Made by a program: the position numbers and the translations under genes
Notes under the pieces: generated by a model
Told to the model about the DNA's origin: nothing
Databases searched by the model: none
What the model saw: the letters and a program-made list of their open reading frames with translations, nothing else
DNA from: Ariolimax columbianus
Taxonomy: Eukaryota; Mollusca; Gastropoda; Stylommatophora; Arionidae
Direction: 5' to 3'
DNA: 64,000 nt
NCBI GenBank assembly: GCA_036924085.1
Contig: JAVGWX010000012.1
Location: forward strand, 8,306,668-8,370,667
In this document: piece by piece, positions 47,961 through 60,490 of the stretch
Numbering within the stretch: the first letter of the stretch is position 1
How the letters are laid out: the number at the start of each line of letters is the position of its first letter

Positions 47961-49094
47961 TCACGTACTAGGCGGATAAGCCAACGGTTCGAGGTGAGGG
48001 ATTACGGCCGAACGCCTCTAAGCCAAAAATCCAGCCCAAAAGCAGCCCAGCACGAATGCAAAGGGAGGCTTCGACATGGTGGGGACCTCGGGGTCACGCT
48101 CCAGCCCCGCCCGGTCAAGCCGCAGAATGAGGTCTCTGCCATCCGCTGATAAAAGCGGGCGGGAAGCTGCTCGATATTCACCCCATACGGCGATGAGGAA
48201 TGAAATCCTTTGTAGAAGACTTAGTTCTCGGTCGGGTGCCCTAAGCAGTAGATCAGCTACCTCACTGCGAACTGCTGAGACTCAACCCTTGACCATGTCC
48301 GCTCCCTAGGCGGACAACATTTCCGTGCAAGACTAGGCTTGTCACCTGTTCAAATGCACTATTTCGAGAGGAATCACAGGTCGCTGACATTTGGTCCACG
48401 TGCTTGGCTGATAAGCTACCATCTGAGGGATTACGGCCGAACGCCTCTAAGCCAGAATCCCGCCCAAAATCTCAGCACCGCTGAGATGGGAGGCTACGAC
48501 ATGGCTGGGGCTTGTGTCCCGGCCCGATCGAGCCGCAGGAATGCACCTGGTAAAATGCACTCCTTCCTCGCTCTTTGCATCTGTCTGTTATCAGTCATTC
48601 CAATGGACGCAGAAGAGTTGCAGTCCAGCGGACATTGCACCTCCTGTCCTATGGTGGCAAGCTCCCGGGTGGCGGGGAATGCTAGGCGTACCATCACTGC
48701 AGATGAGCCGAGAAAATAGAGCGAGCAAAAAGATACCTCACTCATATGCATATGCTACGTTTCTGGCAGGACGTGACGATCCTGGGAAAAAGTCACACTG
48801 GACTGCCTCTCTTCCGGGATAGTACAAACTAGTACATAGTCCATCATATCATTGCCAAACGCTATAGACACGAGTAGGGAAGACTCGATAGTCCTGCAAG
48901 ACAACTTCCCAAGAGAGACAACTCTGACCAAAAACAACTGCTGCCTTGCAGTTAGGCTGGGGACAGCCAAAGGCTAAGGAGGGCAACCCAACAGAAACGC
49001 CTGTTGAAATCGGATACACTGAGCCACTGGCTAACAAATTAAATCAGTGCAACGTAAATATCGCTGTAAACAGCGTACGATGAAGAAGAAGAAG
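47961..49094 (+). mobile_element. 28S rRNA-derived dimeric SINE, copy 2
   Basis: Flanked by a 12-bp duplication AAATATATGTTT (47949-47960 and 49095-49106). The same locus in block B (around 61930-61950) is uninterrupted, giving an empty site. Layout: 28S-like unit 1 (47961 to about 48342) from TCACGTACTAGGCGGATAAG through the 28S 3' end; 28S-like unit 2 (about 48361-48541) starting at TTTCGAGAGGAATC; body (48542-48965); shared 3' domain (48966-49070); then GCGTACGATGAAGAAGAAG. It is clearly the same family as the minus-strand copy at 15103-16384, sharing non-28S differences such as CTCTAAGCCA. 5' end about 150 bp shorter than that copy. Confidence 0.92.
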
Positions 49095-49184
49095 AAATAT
49101 ATGTTTGTTTATCATTTATGTAGCAAATCAAGCTCGTGTTTCTGTAATTAAATAGTGTGCCGGCAATCGTTGAGCAGGCCTCTG

Positions 49185-49330
49185 TGTGATAACAGCAGAT
49201 ATAGATAACATGTCCGATAACAACAGATATAGATAACATGTGTGATAACAGCAGATATAGATAACATGTGTGATAACAGCAGATATAGATAACATGTGTG
49301 ATAACAGCAGATATAGATAACAGGTATGCA
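49185..49330. repeat. 28-bp minisatellite (block A)
   Basis: Unit TGATAACAGCAGATATAGAT plus AACATGTG, about 5 copies. Also present in block B at 62017-62265. Confidence 0.93.
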
Positions 49331-49336
49331 GTTTGC

Positions 49337-49550
49337 ATTAGTGTTATCTCGGCTACATAACATATGTCATGGTCACAGTGGCCAAGCAATTCCAGCATCT
49401 AATTTGCCATGGTACCTGTGGCCAGGGTGGGGCTTCTCCTTCGGCAGTTGTGATATTTCTCTAGAGGTCCAGTTTGTAACTTCAATATAAAAATGATGCC
49501 ATGACATAGGATCATTGCTCTTTCTTTAACGTAAGTATCTGTTTGTTTTG
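49337..49550. other. Spacer between block A and rDNA fragments
   Basis: Nothing recognised. Confidence 0.35.
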
Positions 49551-49816
49551 CTGAAAAGCAGGAATCCTGCCTAAAGGCCCTGTCCTCGCCCGACCAACCC
49601 TAGGGAGAAGGGCAGGTCGGCAAGCAAAAATCGTCTCCAGTCCCCGGCCGTTGGGATCCGTTCTGCACAGAGCGCTGCCATCCCTCCCCGAGCGAGCCCG
49701 GTCGTCTGGTGTGTGTTCGGGCCCCTGTCAGGCGGTCCTAGGTCGACGGAGTGAGGGACGGAACAACCGGCCGTCCTAGTGAGGCTTTTTACACTTCCGT
49801 CCTCCGCCGACCGTTG
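49551..49816 (+). pseudogene. rDNA 5' external transcribed spacer fragment
   Basis: Matches the reverse complement of about 57850-58140 (shared CGGAGTGAG, GCGCTGCCATCCCTCC and GTGAGGCTTTTTACAC). In that copy the sequence leads directly into the 18S 5' end, so it is 5'ETS. Here it breaks off and 28S follows at once, so 18S, 5.8S, both ITS and the 5' part of 28S have been deleted. Confidence 0.8.
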
Positions 49817-51035
<1,219 letters not shown>

Positions 51036-51220
51036 TGTTCGCACACCAGACGAACAACATCTCCGTGCCAGGTCCAAGCTGTTTCTCGACAGAATACCCG
51101 ACGCGAGGAAGCGGTCACCTGTCGGTCGGTCTGTCTTTCGGCAAGCAAATGGAAGTCGGTTTGGGACAAAAAAATACGCCCGGTGATCCCACAGCTGCCG
51201 CTGAAAGAAAGACTAACTGA
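51036..51220 (+). pseudogene. rDNA 3' external spacer fragment
   Basis: Continues from the 28S 3' end. Its start (GAACAACATCTCCGTGCC) is also present at the end of the 28S-like unit 1 of both SINEs. Ends at the 3' tail of an inverted LINE. Confidence 0.6.
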
Positions 51221-53853
51221 TCTTCTTCTTCTTCTTCTTCATCGTACGCAGTCAGACAGTAACCATTATTTTTTCGAAAAAAGCAGCCGTCATCCTGAGG
51301 CTGTCGACACTGCCATAGAGCGTGTCTAGTGTTGTAACTGGTGATGGCCACATCTGCTCTCTCTGATCCTCGTATGTCGGGCAGTTTTGCAGCAAATGCT
51401 CAGCGTTCATTTTGCCGGTACCACACGGGCATTCGTCGGTGCCACCTATCTTCAATTTGTTGAATAGGTGGTACCTGAATCTATTGTGGCCAGTGCGAAA
51501 TCTGAAGACCACGACCTGCTCTTTTCTGTTCAACTGGTAATAGGCATCGTTTTTGGTGTAGCCAGTATGTTCGGTTTCCCATTTGGTCATGTATCTAGCT
51601 CAAATAAGCCGTTTTGACTCTTCATATGTCATACTAGTATCAGGTTGTGGTAGTTTTGCACCTTCTTTTGCCAGTCTGTCTGCCTCCTCGTTGCCTTGGA
51701 TGTTTCAGTGAGATGGAACCCGCTCCACCACTACTCTTTTTGGTGCGGCCTGCTGGCATAGTTGACAGAGTACTGCTCTTAATTCATTAATTTCAGTATT
51801 TTTCTGGATTTTCATTGCTGTGACTACGGCCAGTGCATCTGTAAGCAGGACTATGTGGCTTTCATTCCTTTTACCTGTCACCATTTCTTCCACTGCCGCC
51901 CTCAGTGCCTCTGCCTCCGCTCTGAAATTGCTTGTGTATTTTCCAGTAGCGAATGACAGTGTTATTTTTCTGCCATTTGGTAGGCTCAAGAATGCTCCTG
52001 CCCCTCCGTTCTGTGATGTATTTGTTACGGAACCGTCGGTGTATACATGGGTCCAATCCATGCTTGGGTAGTTTTCCGTAATGAAACTCAGGGTAGTATC
52101 TCTTCTTTCTTTTTAGACTGGCAGTTTTTGTTTCAAATACCTGGTATATTTTCTACCACCTCTGGAAATATATGCTGCCTCCAGATAGGTTTTCGTACAG
52201 TAGGGATGGGCTTTGGTGTGGTTAGTGCGTTCATAGGGTCCTCGTGCATCTTTGCTTTGGCTATTTCTGCAAAGTTTCTTCGCTTTAGCTTCCCATTTCC
52301 CAAATTGTTTAGTCTCTGGTGCATTGGGTGGTCAGTCAGTCTTCTGAGTTTCTCTGATTGCAGCTGGGCTCTGCAGTCTCTTCTGTCGGCCATGGATTGC
52401 AGTTTTGTAATCTTTTCATGTTCTACAATTGGCGTTGACTTCATGCCTCCTGTTATAACTCTCATGGCGTGGTTTTGGAGTTTGCTAACTTTATCGAATT
52501 TCGCCTTTGCTGCTGTTGTCCATGCCGCAATGCCATACTCGAGAACTGGTCTCACTCTTCCAATGTACAGTTTCTTTAGTATGCTTTCGTCTGCTCCCAG
52601 CTTGTGCCAGCAAGTTTCCTCATGATTGCCATTCTGTCTCTGGCTCTCATTCGGTTTCTCTCGATCTGATTTTTCCATGTCATGCGCCGATCAAATGTGA
52701 CTCCCAGATAGTTTGGGTTGTCGTTTGGCAGGAATTTGCCGTTTAGACTTAATTTGGTGTTTTGGGGTTCGATTGATAGCGAGAATATTGTACATGTGGT
52801 TTTGTCCTCGTTTATTTTGACCAGCCATGCTGCATCCGATTTCTTGCTATGGTGAGATTCTTTTCAGAGGTCCACATCGCCAGATCGTCTGCAAACATTG
52901 AGCTGTGAACTTTTCTTGGTATATTCTCTGTAATGTCATTTATATACACCAGGAAGAGTGTGGGTGACAGTACTCCACCATGGGGTACTCCCTGCTCAAG
53001 TGTCACCTTTTTGCTTATCAGCCCTTGTACTTGGACGCTGGACGTTCTGTTTTTGAGGTAGTCGTTGATCCACTTGTACATTTTCCCACAAACTTCACTT
53101 CTCCTTAGCTTGACTCTAAGTCCGTCTTTCCAGACTTTGTCAAATGCCTTTTCCAGGTCCACCCAAACCGCTACTGTGTGTTTCTGTGCCTGGTAGGCAT
53201 CTTCTATTTCCTGGGCTTGAGGATGACCTGGTCCTCAGTGGATCTGTGCTGTCTAAAGCCTGCTTGCTGTGGAATTAGTATCCGTTTTTCTTCCAGATGC
53301 CACATCAGTCTGGTGTTGATCATACGTTCCATCAGTTTGCCGACACAGCTCAGTAGGCTGATAGGCCTGTATCCATTTGGATCTGTTTTGTCCTTTCCTT
53401 TCTTTGGTACTGGTGCAAGTATTGCGTCTTTCCATGCCTGGGGTACAATACCCCTTTTCCAGCTTTGGTTCAGGACTGATAGCAGTTTCCTCTTCGCTGT
53501 TTGGCTCAGCCCTATCAGCATTTCGTTTGCTTTCCCGTCTTTTTACAGGATATTTCCTTTTCTTTAATGTTCTCATGGCCTCTTCCATTTCGCTCATTGT
53601 TAGTTTTGCCATCATATGCTCTTCTGGGGCCGTACTGATGTTGTCGTACACCTTTTGCTCTTCATTAATGTCGGTATGCATATCTGCAGGGACCTCGATG
53701 TGGTTCGCTTTGGCATAGTGTTCGGCAAAAGCGTTTGCGGCTTTTTTTCCGGTGAGCAAGTTTTCGCCCTGCTTGATGGTAATTTGTTTGTTTGACGGTG
53801 TTTCGTCATTTATGGCTCTGACTAACTTCCAGAGTTTGTTCCCTTCTTTTACA
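51221..53853 (-). mobile_element. RNase H-bearing LINE (copy L2), frameshifted
   Basis: The minus-strand element ends at 51221 with the CTT form of the GAA tail and GTACGATGAAG. Going 5' it holds the CCHC-like knuckle (CPCGTGKMNAEHLLQNC, near 51430), RNase H (YTDGS near 52040, FRAEAEAL, LLTDALAV), then RT with FADD near 52885, GVPHGGVLSPTLFLVYIND, the VDLEKAFDKVW catalytic block near 53150 and NGYRPISLLSCVGKLM near 53360. At least four frameshifts break the protein. 5'-truncated upstream of RT, with no endonuclease. It meets copy L3 head to head at about 53853. Confidence 0.92.
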
Positions 53854-56576
53854 CTCTAAACCAAATAGCAAGAGAGAGCTGGAAAAACAAAACTGAAAGC
53901 CTCAACCTAGACAAAGAAGGAAACAAGCTATGGAAGCTAGTCAGAGCCATAAATGACGAAACCCCTTCAAACAAACAAATTACCATCAAGCAGGGCGAAA
54001 ACTTGCTCACTGGAATAAAAGCCGCAAACACTTTTGTCGAACACTATTCCAGAGCAAACCACATCGAGGTCCCTGCAGATAGGCATACAGACATTAGTGA
54101 AGAGCAAAAGGGGCACGACAACATCAATACGGCACCAGAAGAGCATTTGATGGCCAAATTAACAATGAGTGAAATGGAAGAGGCCATGAGAACATTAAAG
54201 AAAAGGAAATCTTCCGGAAAAGACGGGATAACAAACGAAATGCTGATGGGGCTGGGCCAAACAGCGAAGAGGAAACTGCTATCAGTCCTGAACCAAAGCT
54301 GGAAAAGGGGTATTGTACCCCAGGCATGGAAAGACGCAATACTGGTACCAGTACCAAAAACAGGAAAGGATAAAACAGATCCAAATGGATACAGGCCCAT
54401 CAGCCTACTGAGCTGTGTCGGCAAGCTGATGGAACGGATGATAAACACCAGACTGATGTGGCATCTGGAAGAAAAACGAATACTAATTCCACAGCAAGCA
54501 GGCTTTAGACAGCACAGATCCACTGAGGACCAGGTCATCCTCATAGCCCAGAAAATAGAGGATGCCTACCAGGCACAGAAACACACAGTAGCGGTTTGGG
54601 TGGACCTGGAAAAGGCAGTTGACAAAGTCTGGAAAGACGGACTTAGAGTCAAGCTAAAGAGAAGTGAAGTTTGTGGGAGAATGTACAAGGGGATCAACCA
54701 CTACCTCAAGAAAAATGAACGGCCAGAGTCCAAGTACAAGGGCAAATGAGCAAAAAGGTGACACTCGAGCAGGGAGTACCCCAAGGGGGAGTACTGTCAC
54801 CCACACTCTTCCTGGTGTATATAAACGACATTACAGAGAATATACCAAGAAGAGTCCGTAGCTCAATGTTTGCAGACGATCTGGCTATGTGGACCTCTGT
54901 AAAGAATCTCACCATAGCAAGAAATCGGATGCAGCAGGCCCTAACATCGCTGGAAGAGTGGGTGAACTCATGGCTGGTCAAAATAAACGAGGACAAAACC
55001 ACATGTACAATATTCTCGCTTTTAATCAAACCCCAAAACACCAAATTAAGTCTAAATGGCAAATTCCTGCAGCCAAACGACAACACAACTATCTGGGAGT
55101 CACATTTGATCGGCGCATGACATGGAAAAGTCAGATCGAGAGAAACCGAATGAGAGCTAGAGAAAGAATGGCAATCATGAGGAAACTTGCTGGCACAAGC
55201 TGGGGAGCAGACGAAAATATACTAAAGAAACTGTACACTGGAAGAAGTGAGACCAGTTCTCGAGTATGGCATTGCGGCATGGATAACAGCAGCAAAGGCG
55301 AAATTCGATAAAGTTAACAAACTTCAAAACCAAGCCATAAGAGTTATAACAGGAGGCATGAAGTAAACGCCAATTGTAGAACTTGAAAAGATTACAAAAC
55401 TGCAATCCATGACCGATAGAAGAGACTGCAGAGCCCAGCTGCAATCAGAGAAACTCCGAAGACTGACTGACCATCCAATGCACCAGAGACTAAACAATTT
55501 GGGAAATGGGAAACTAAAGCGGAGAAACTTTGCAGGAATAGCCAAAGCAAAGATGCACGAAGATCCCATAAACGCACTAACAACACCAAAGCTCATCACT
55601 ACTGTAGGAAAACCTACCTGGAGGCAGGATATATTTCCAGAGGTGGTAGAACATATACCAGGTATTGGAAACAAAAACTGCCAGACTGAAAAAGAAAGGA
55701 GAGATACTACCCTAAACTTGATATCGAAAAACTACCCAAGCATGGACTGGACCCATGCATACACCGACGGTTCTGTAACAAACGCTACACAGAACGGAGG
55801 GGCAGGAGCATTCCTGAACCTACCAAATGGCAGAAAAATAACACTGTCATTCGCTACTGGTAAGTACACAAGCAATTTCAGAGCGGAGGCAGAGGCACTG
55901 AGGACGGCAGTGGAAGAAATGGTGACACACAGTGAAAATGAGAACCATATAGTCCTGCTGACAGATGCTCTCACCGTAGTCACAGCGCTAAAAAGCCAGA
56001 AAAACACTGAGCTCAATGACTTAAGAGCAGCACTCTGCAAACTGTGCCAGCAGTCCGCACCAAAAAGGGTAGTGGTACAGTGGGTTCCGTCACACTGCAA
56101 CATCCAAGGCAACGAGGAGGCAGACAGACTGGCAAAAGAAGGTGCAAGACTACCACAAACAGATACCAATATGACGTACGAAGAGTCAAAACGGCTTATC
56201 AAAGCCAGATACATGACCAAATGGGAAACCGAACATACTGGTTACACCAAAAACGATGCCTATTACCAGTTGAACCGAAGAGAGCAGGTCGTTGTCTTCA
56301 GACTTCGCACTGGCCACAACAGACTGAGGTACCACCTATTCAACAAATTGAAGATAGGGTGTACCGACGAATGCCCGTGCGGTACTGGTAAAATGACCGC
56401 TGAACATCTGCTGCAGAACTGCCCGACATACGAGGACCAGAGAGAGCAGATGTGGCCATTACCAGTGGAACTGCAAGACAAGCTCTATGGCAGTGGCGAG
56501 AGCCTCAGGATGACCGCCGCTTTTTTCGAAAAAATAATGGTTACTGTCTGACTGCGTACGAAGAAGAAGAAGAAGA
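53854..56576 (+). mobile_element. RNase H-bearing LINE (copy L3), longest copy
   Basis: Starts upstream of RT. Encodes MRTLKKRKSSGKDGITNEML, NGYRPISLLSCVGKLMERMI, QQAGFRQHRSTEDQVI and catalytic VDLEKAVDKVW (near 54600; AVDK replaces the usual AFDK). Next come GVPQGGVLSPTLFLVYIND, FADD near 54875, RNase H (55740-56140) and the knuckle CPCGTGKMTAEHLLQNC near 56380. Frameshifts near 54740, 55090 and 55240 and a stop near 55365 disable RT, while the RNase H half (55409-56551) is open. The tail GCGTACGAAGAAGAAGAAG abuts inverted 18S rRNA. Non-LTR retrotransposon, probably I/Nimb/Ingi-like. Confidence 0.93.
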
Positions 56577-56591
56577 GTCAAATTAAGCCGC

Positions 56592-56636
<45 letters not shown>

Positions 56637-57807
56637 AAGCTTTGCAACCATACTTCCCCTGGAACCCAAACACTTTGGTTTCCCGGAAGTTGCCCGCAGA
56701 GTCATCGAAGCAACTCCTGCGGATCGCTAGTCGGAATCGTTTATGGTCAGAGCTACGACGGTATCTGATCGTCTTCGCGCCTCTGACTTTCGTTCTTGAT
56801 TTATGAAAACATTCTTGACAAATACTTTCGCAGTAGCTCGTCTTGCAGCGATCCAAGAATTTCACCTCTAACGCCGCAATACGAATGCCCCCGTTTGTCC
56901 CTGTTAATCATTACCTCCAGTTCCGAAAACAAACAAAATAGAACCGAGGTCCTATTCCATTATTCCATGCACGATTATTCAGGCAGCCGAGGCCTGCTTT
57001 GAACACTCTAATTTTTTCAAAAATAACGCGCCGGCCACCCAGGACGCTCAGCGAAGAGCACCCGTAGGAGAGAGACGGCAGACGGTAGGGCAGGAGACAA
57101 CGGGCAGTGAGCCGGCGCGAGCCGGACCGCCCGCCTGCGCCTGAGATCTAACTACGAGCTTTTTAACTGCAACAACTTTAATATACGCTATTGGAGCTGG
57201 AATTACCGCGGCTGCTAACACCAGACTTGCCCTCCAATAGATCCTCGTTAAAGGGTTTAAAGTGTACCCATTCCAATTACGGAGCCTCGAAAGAGTCCTG
57301 TATTGTTATTTTTCGTCACTACCTCCCCGTGCCGGGAGTGAGTAAGTTGCGCGCCTGCTGCCTTCCTTGGATGTGGTAGCCGTTTCTCATGCTCCCTCTC
57401 CGGAATCGAACCCTGATTCCCCGTTACCCGTTACAAACATGGTAGGCATGTCACGTACCATCGACATTTGATAGGGCAGACATTTGAAAGATGCGTCGCC
57501 GGCACATGAGGCCATGCGATCAGCACAAAGTTATCCAGAGTCCCCAGTGGAGACGCCGCAACCCCGAGAGGAGAAACGACGATTGGTTTTGAGCTATTAA
57601 AAGCGCTCTTTCCGCGAGGGTCGGAGCTTGGTAAGCATGTATTAGCTCTAGAATTGCCACAGTTATCCAAGTAGGATCGTGTCATCTAAGGAACCTCGAC
57701 TGATTTAATGAGCCATTCGCGGTTTCACCGTGAGACAGTGTGAACTTAGACATGCATGGCTTAATCTTTGAGACAAGCATATGACTACTGGCAGGATCAA
57801 CCAGATA
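56577..57807 (-). rRNA. 18S rRNA, 5' two-thirds (truncated)
   Basis: On the minus strand it begins TATCTGGTTGATCCTGCCAG at 57807 and follows 18S through CCGCGGTAATTCCAGCTCC (near 57200), GTGAAATTCTTGGATCGC, and AAAGGAATTGACGGAAGGGC near 56625. It stops after GCGGCTTAATTTGAC, where the LINE tail begins. About 1230 of an expected roughly 1800 nt are present, so it cannot give a complete small-subunit rRNA. The variable region around 57010-57130 would be useful for identifying the species. Confidence 0.95.
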
Positions 57808-58440
57808 TCTGTCAGAGACGTACGTACCGCACACACCGGTCGGCGGAGGACTGGTGTGTAAAAAGCCTCACTGGGACGGCCGCAGGGACCGACTGACGGA
57901 ACGGACGGACGGTTGTTCCACCCGTGCCTCACTCCGTCGACCTAGGACCGCTTGACAGGGGCCCCTACACGCACCAGACGACCGACCGACCGGGCTCGCT
58001 CGAGGAGGGATGGCAGCGCTCTGTGCAGAACGGATCCCAACGACCCCGGCGATGAATTTCACTGGGACTAGAGACAATTTGGCCTGCCATTCTCCCGAGG
58101 GTTGGTCCCCGGGAGAACACAGGGCCTTCAGGCACGATTCCTGCTTTCCATTTGCCTGTCACAAGCTCTTTGCGAGAGTCTGACCACCAGCGAGACGAAC
58201 TGTCGAGCTCTGCTATAAGCCTTAGATAAATCAGCCCCGACTGACTACGTTTCTTGATACGGACCAGAGCAGCGCACCTCGGCGGAGGAGACGCCAAAAA
58301 AAACCGCATCCCAATAGCTCAACGGGGAAAGGCGAGCAAGCGTTTTCCGCAAGCCCGAGCTATCGCTCCGCCTGGCGGGACTGAGATCGCTTTACGAACA
58401 CTGGTTGAAACTGAATCGCGGCGGCGAGACAACTACCCCA
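57808..58440 (-). pseudogene. rDNA 5' external transcribed spacer, inverted
   Basis: Immediately upstream of the 18S start and in the same orientation. GC-rich (CGGTCGGTCGGTCG-like). Part of it recurs in plus orientation at 49551-49816. Left (58440) boundary is a direct junction with LINE copy L4. Confidence 0.75.
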
Positions 58441-59167
58441 GATACACTGTCATTCGCTACTGGTAAGTACACAAGCAATTTCAGAGCGAGCGGCAGTGGA
58501 AGAAATCGTAACACATAAAGAAAATGAAAGCCATACAGTCCTGCTTACAGATGCTCTTACCGTAGTCACAGCGCTAAAAAGCCAGAAAAACACTTAGCTT
58601 AATGACTTAAGAGCAGTACTCTGTCAACTATGCCAGCAGTCCGCACCAAAAACGGTAGTGGTACAGTGGGTCCCATCACACTGTAACATCCAAGGCAACG
58701 AGGAGGCAGACAGACTGGCAAAAGAAGGTGCAAGACTACCACAAACAGATACTAGTATGACGTACGAAGAGTCAAAACGGCTTATTAAAGCCAGATACAT
58801 GACCAAATGGGAAACTGAACATACCGGCTACACCAAAAACGATGCATATTACCAGTTGAACAGAAAAGAGCAGGTCGTTGTCTTCAGACTTCGCACTGGC
58901 CACAATAGACTGAGGTACCACCTATTCAACAAATTGAAGATAGGTGGTACCGACGAATGCCCGTGTGTTACCGGGAAAATGACCGCTGGGCATCTGCTGC
59001 AGAACTGCCCGACATTCGAGGATCAGAGAGAGCAGATGTGGCCATCACCAGTGGCAACACAAGACAAGCTCTATGGCAGTGTCGACAGCATCAGGATGAC
59101 CGCCGCTTTTTTCGAAAAAATAATGGCTACTGTCTGACTGCGTACGATGAAGAAGAAGAAGAAGAAG
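58441..59167 (+). mobile_element. RNase H-bearing LINE (copy L4), 3' fragment
   Basis: 5'-truncated within RNase H (ACTGTCATTCGCTACTGG). Carries a stop near 58595, then an open frame 58658-59137 with VPSHCNIQGNEEADRLAKEG and a knuckle whose second Cys region reads CPCVTGKMTAGHLLQNC. In this knuckle the Gly after CPC is Val, and AEH has become AGH. Ends GCGTACGATGAAGAAGAAG, directly next to duplicated block B. Confidence 0.92.
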
Positions 59168-59519
59168 AAACTGGCCAATAAGGAAGAACCTATAGACTGC
59201 AACAACTACGAAGTTATCCCAGTGCCATTAGTACCTAGCATAATATTCAATAACATTTGTTTAAGACGGGCTAAAAGATGAAGTAGACACGAAGTTCAAA
59301 CAAAAAGAAGCTGCGGTTCGCTATGATATAACTTTTATAGCATAAAGCAACCGTACACAGCATAGGGGAGCAAACGATTGAAGGGAGTTTATCACTATAC
59401 GGCACCTCATGATAGGCAAACAGAAGCTGATGCAGCACAAAGAAAAACTACAACACCAAACTAAGAAAAACGACAGCACTTTAGGCAGAAATACGACAAC
59501 ACAAAAAGGAGAAAACGAT

Positions 59520-59710
59520 AGTACAGTAGGGAGAAATACGACAGTAAAGTGGGGAGAAATTCGACAGTAAAGTAGGGAGAAATACGACAGAAAGGTAGAG
59601 TGAAATGTGACAATACAGTTGGGATAAGTACGACAATACCAGAAGGAGAAAACGACAGTACAGTAGGGCGAAATACGACAGTAAAGTAGGGAGAAATACG
59701 ACAGTAAATT
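59520..59710. repeat. 46-bp-family minisatellite (block B)
   Basis: Degenerate copies of the GGGAGAAATACGACAGTAAAG motif seen at 45640-46085, fewer and less regular. Confidence 0.8.
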
Positions 59711-60301
59711 AGAGTGCCAATGACAACTATACGCACTATATATGTGCCAATGATATAACAACTATACGTAACATATATGAGCCAATGGCAACTATATGCA
59801 CTATGTATGTGCCATTGACAACTATACGCACTATATATGTGCCATTGACAACTATATGCACTATATATGTGCCATTGACAACTATACGCACTATGTATGT
59901 GCCAATGATATAACAACTGTACGAACCATATATGTGCCAATGACAACTATATGCACTATGTATGTGCCATTGACAACTATACGCACTATATATGTGCCAT
60001 TGACAACTATATGCACTATATATGTGCCATTGACAACTATACGCACTATGTATGTGCCAATGATATAATAACTTTACGTACCATATATGTGCCAATGACA
60101 ACTATATGCACTATGTATGTGCCATTGACAACTATACGCACTATATATGTGCCATTGACAACTATATGCACTATATATGTGCCATTGACAACTATACGCA
60201 CTATGTATGTGCCAATGATATAACTACTTTACGTACCATATATGTGCCAATGACAACTATACACACTATGTATGTGCCAATGATATAACAACTATACGTA
60301 C
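59711..60301. repeat. 30-bp minisatellite adjoining exon 1B donor, with 155-bp super-unit
   Basis: Same unit as at 46610-47184. Here four 30-bp units plus one 35-bp donor-bearing unit form a 155-bp higher-order repeat: 59796-59950 recurs at 59951-60105 and 60106-60260 with few changes. Confidence 0.93.
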
Positions 60302-60490
60302 CATATATGTAGCAAAGATGGAGAGAGTGACTGGCAGCACGGACATGCGTCGACCACCAAGCAGGTACTCATCTCTTGTTGCATGTTTGAAATCTTTCAC
60401 AGCAAACAGAACTCCAATTCCCAGCGGGATCAGAAGAATGACCACTATCACGACATAGTCTACCATATGCAGGGACACATGGTTGTCCAT
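60302..60490 (-). CDS. SLC5 symporter exon 1, copy B
   Basis: Same 63 codons, same start Met and same donor (ATATATG|GTACGT) as copy A at 47185-47373, with no difference that I can see. Being further upstream, it could act as an alternative first exon splicing to exon 2 and skipping 1A, giving the same protein from a second promoter, or it may be an orphan copy. No other symporter exon lies between the two. Confidence 0.85.

Larger units (their letters stand above)
45303..49336. repeat. Segmental duplication, block A (contains symporter exon 1A)
   Basis: Matches 59168-62265 in the same orientation: same left boundary (AAACTGGCC), same minisatellites, exon 1 and upstream DNA. A differs by about 0.5 kb around 46090-46620 with no counterpart in B, by extra 46-bp units, and by the 28S-derived SINE at 47961-49094 missing in B. 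B in turn carries an LTR-like insertion. Confidence 0.93.

Noticed and set aside
53253..53759. Separate small genes within the LINE copies
   Set aside because: They are alternate-frame or frameshifted pieces of the LINE polyprotein.
59321..60101. Hydrophobic or Trp/His repeat proteins on the minus strand
   Set aside because: Products of the 46- and 30-bp minisatellites in block B; block A gives different frames from the same repeats.
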